DNA of 64,000 nucleotides from Pseudomonadota bacterium (GTDB taxonomy: Bacteria > Pseudomonadota > Alphaproteobacteria > Micavibrionales > UBA2020), in contig JAJZVA010000004.1 of the NCBI GenBank assembly GCA_021845905.1, positions 122,289 to 186,288 on the forward strand. Reading direction: 5' to 3'. The notes below the pieces were generated by a model. The model was given only the letters and a program-made list of their open reading frames with translations. It searched no databases and was not told where the DNA came from. The translations under genes were made by a program, and so were the position numbers. How positions within the stretch are numbered: position 1 is the stretch's first letter; every line of letters begins with the position of its first letter. Positions 63,601-64,000 of this stretch are shown one piece after another.

Positions 63601-63651
63601 CGCACCGTAGATCAGAAGCCAGAGCAAAGGACGGGAGAAAATGTGCTTCAT
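60637..63651 (-). CDS. RND-type efflux pump
   Basis: A 1004-residue inner-membrane RND transporter: TM1 (LLWLLIYGALAVYGLHAL), the first periplasmic loop (PRFGFPQISVVVHRSGAPAT, then LPDVSSVHSTMGGGTVEID), a central helix bundle with LTVAVGLLADDAIIVLESIQHR (proton-relay Asp pair) and the second half from RLSLFACVVFLFAS. The Cu/Ag methionine sites of CusA are absent, so the substrate is not evident. The ATG at 63651 gives a proper TM1. The adaptor gene precedes it by 13 bases. GC-rich, unlike the AT-rich genes before it. Confidence 0.88.
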   Translation of the reverse strand: MKHIFSRPLLWLLIYGALAVYGLHALFVTPVEVLPRFGFPQISVVVHRSGAPATALETEIIRPLEGQILSLPDVSSVHSTMGGGTVEIDVRFRQGTQAAADLLAVNGAIDRARSGLPSDAHPQVNIMGNAINEVADYAAIIPANVAPAEAENAIRATVVPALRALSGVQRVEVYGAGREALWVQPDLAALHRYGVTVTAIMAALKQSVVRASGGYITAGHQDVPIEIQNLPQHINDLAAISVTNAQGRMIPLGALAHVVRAGVPTHNAVLLDGHASIALTILKQPGAGTLPVTRAVQKTLTETAGALPEGVKWVRIYNQGYLVHLIGRDLGRNLVLGGLLAIGALLLALGFGRGVWLLALSIPMSLLMGIGLLHAAGQSLNLITLGALTVAVGLLADDAIIVLESIQHRREQGAGAQESVAEGLKDIASPDVTGTLTTVSVFLPLLAVGGLAGLFFIPFALAMTFALLASLFVSLTLIPLGLGFIKTRAAARESTFLPKLRILNERLFHAVARRPRLSLFACVVFLFASLAGLVLVPINFLPLPNEGVLLESFSLPPGTSLPDTRAAVDHITQKLRSDPVVDHVYARIGSASDTAYTEPAYAGEMEITLKPGVDANNLDAISARLLKESRMTDVQSGIDTPTIERTGESLSGLPQPFVLHVFGNSIAGLRKLAKKIAAQLHGVPGLAGVFNNDAYPVSTIQLTPDMTALTAAHLAPAALYAQIRPLLHGETAALVPSGNVPLALYVRLTDATQKSPHDLAQLPVKTPQGWTPLGGLAKLKLVSRPNLIRHLDGTRMLDILATPTAPLGSVIAAAKQALRSVQLPQGDRIAFGGLYPELEQAALSLVAALVAALALMAGIMALQFDGFLVPGLLLLQMPLALTGGAAALVVSGVGLNATGLIAFLTLVGVSLNHGIVLLYRARRNEKDGMDVKSAVEEAVRARFRPIALTTATAVLGMLPTALGLGAGAAPEQGLAIVIMGGVLWSALLSTNLIPALYLARRLKG

Positions 63652-63664
63652 ATTACTTTCCCAT

Positions 63665-64000
63665 TCAGTCCGGCGGCTGATAACGGCTGGCGATGCCGCG
63701 GTGGAACAGGGCATAAGCATCGTTCGTGACGACGGCGTCACCCGCATCCAATCCGTTTTTGATGAACGTCATCCAGCCGCGTGCAGGGCCGATTGTGACT
63801 TTGCGTTTTTGCAGGCCTTTATCCGTTTGCACCAGCACCCACCACTGTCCGCGGTCGAGGATGAGCGCGCGCGTGGGTACGGCAACCATCTTTTGTGCCG
63901 TTCCGTCAAGCGTCACCTGTCCGTAAGAACCGTCCTGCAATGGCTCGCCTTTTGAGATAGGCGTCATGCCGACGGTTTCACCACCGTCAGCGGCAAGAGT
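63665..64000 (-). CDS. RND periplasmic adaptor, C-terminal part (5' end outside window)
   Basis: The frame stays open to the window edge. It reads TLAADGGETVGMTPISKGEP, then GSYGQVTLDGTAQKMVAVPTRAL, QWWVLVQTDKGLQKRKVTIG and GLDAGDAVVTNDAYALF, the beta-barrel and membrane-proximal domain of HlyD-type adaptors. It is coupled to the RND pump gene downstream. Confidence 0.85.
   Translation of the reverse strand, partial: TLAADGGETVGMTPISKGEPLQDGSYGQVTLDGTAQKMVAVPTRALILDRGQWWVLVQTDKGLQKRKVTIGPARGWMTFIKNGLDAGDAVVTNDAYALFHRGIASRYQPPD

Overview
The window is from an alphaproteobacterium. The left end carries chromosomal genes typical of that class: the end of an aminopeptidase N gene, an NADP-isocitrate dehydrogenase of the type usual in Alphaproteobacteria and eukaryotes, and a DUF2794 gene. 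I cannot place the genus. From 4.5 kb on, nearly everything is accessory DNA inserted at one initiator tRNA-Met gene.

Layout. 1-4458: chromosomal flank (pepN end, icd with a duplicated 5' scrap, a secreted Sel1-repeat protein, DUF2794, a small hypothetical gene). 4459-4535: tRNA-fMet. 4490-25713: element 1. 25668-53935: element 2. 53890 to beyond 64000: element 3. The borders are three 46-bp copies of the tRNA 3' half (4490, 25668, 53890), and each copy is followed by its own tyrosine integrase gene. No type IV secretion genes are visible, so these look like integrative mobilizable elements (IMEs) stacked in tandem that would borrow a helper conjugation machine.

The three elements share one plan: att - integrase - optional nuclease gene - terminator - small reverse-strand gene (61-65 aa) with a conserved hairpin upstream - structured leader(s) - antirestriction or ParB-type genes - variable slot (ParDE; helicase-nuclease plus DUF4268; CoiA-like) - reverse mob operon (mobC, relaxase, 109-111-aa protein) - long conserved non-coding region (probable oriT) - cargo - next att. 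Element 1 cargo is a metal-resistance island: a CadC-type repressor leading an MtrA-like/thioredoxin-like/CcdA operon, divergent from a CusCBA-like efflux operon, then HipBA. Element 2 cargo is a 2165-residue lipase/RTX protein with a possible partner protein and a type I secretion system, then gene debris and a Fic gene behind repeated palindromes. Element 3 has an EVE-like/HNH enzyme, ArdA and a CoiA-like protein, but only an internal piece of its relaxase gene remains. The RND efflux genes at the right edge occupy its cargo position.

Most striking are: (i) the tandem array itself, with conserved end scaffolds holding element-specific repeats; (ii) a structured leader present four times before early-entry genes such as ardA, ardC and parB, with compensatory changes in its stem, which could be a folded single-strand promoter or an RNA regulator; (iii) the oriT-like region, present three times with a covarying hairpin; (iv) the metal-regulated operon with a corrinoid-protein-like member; and (v) defence cargo bracketed by duplicated 3' ends of a backbone gene. 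Alignments were made by eye; no database search was possible.
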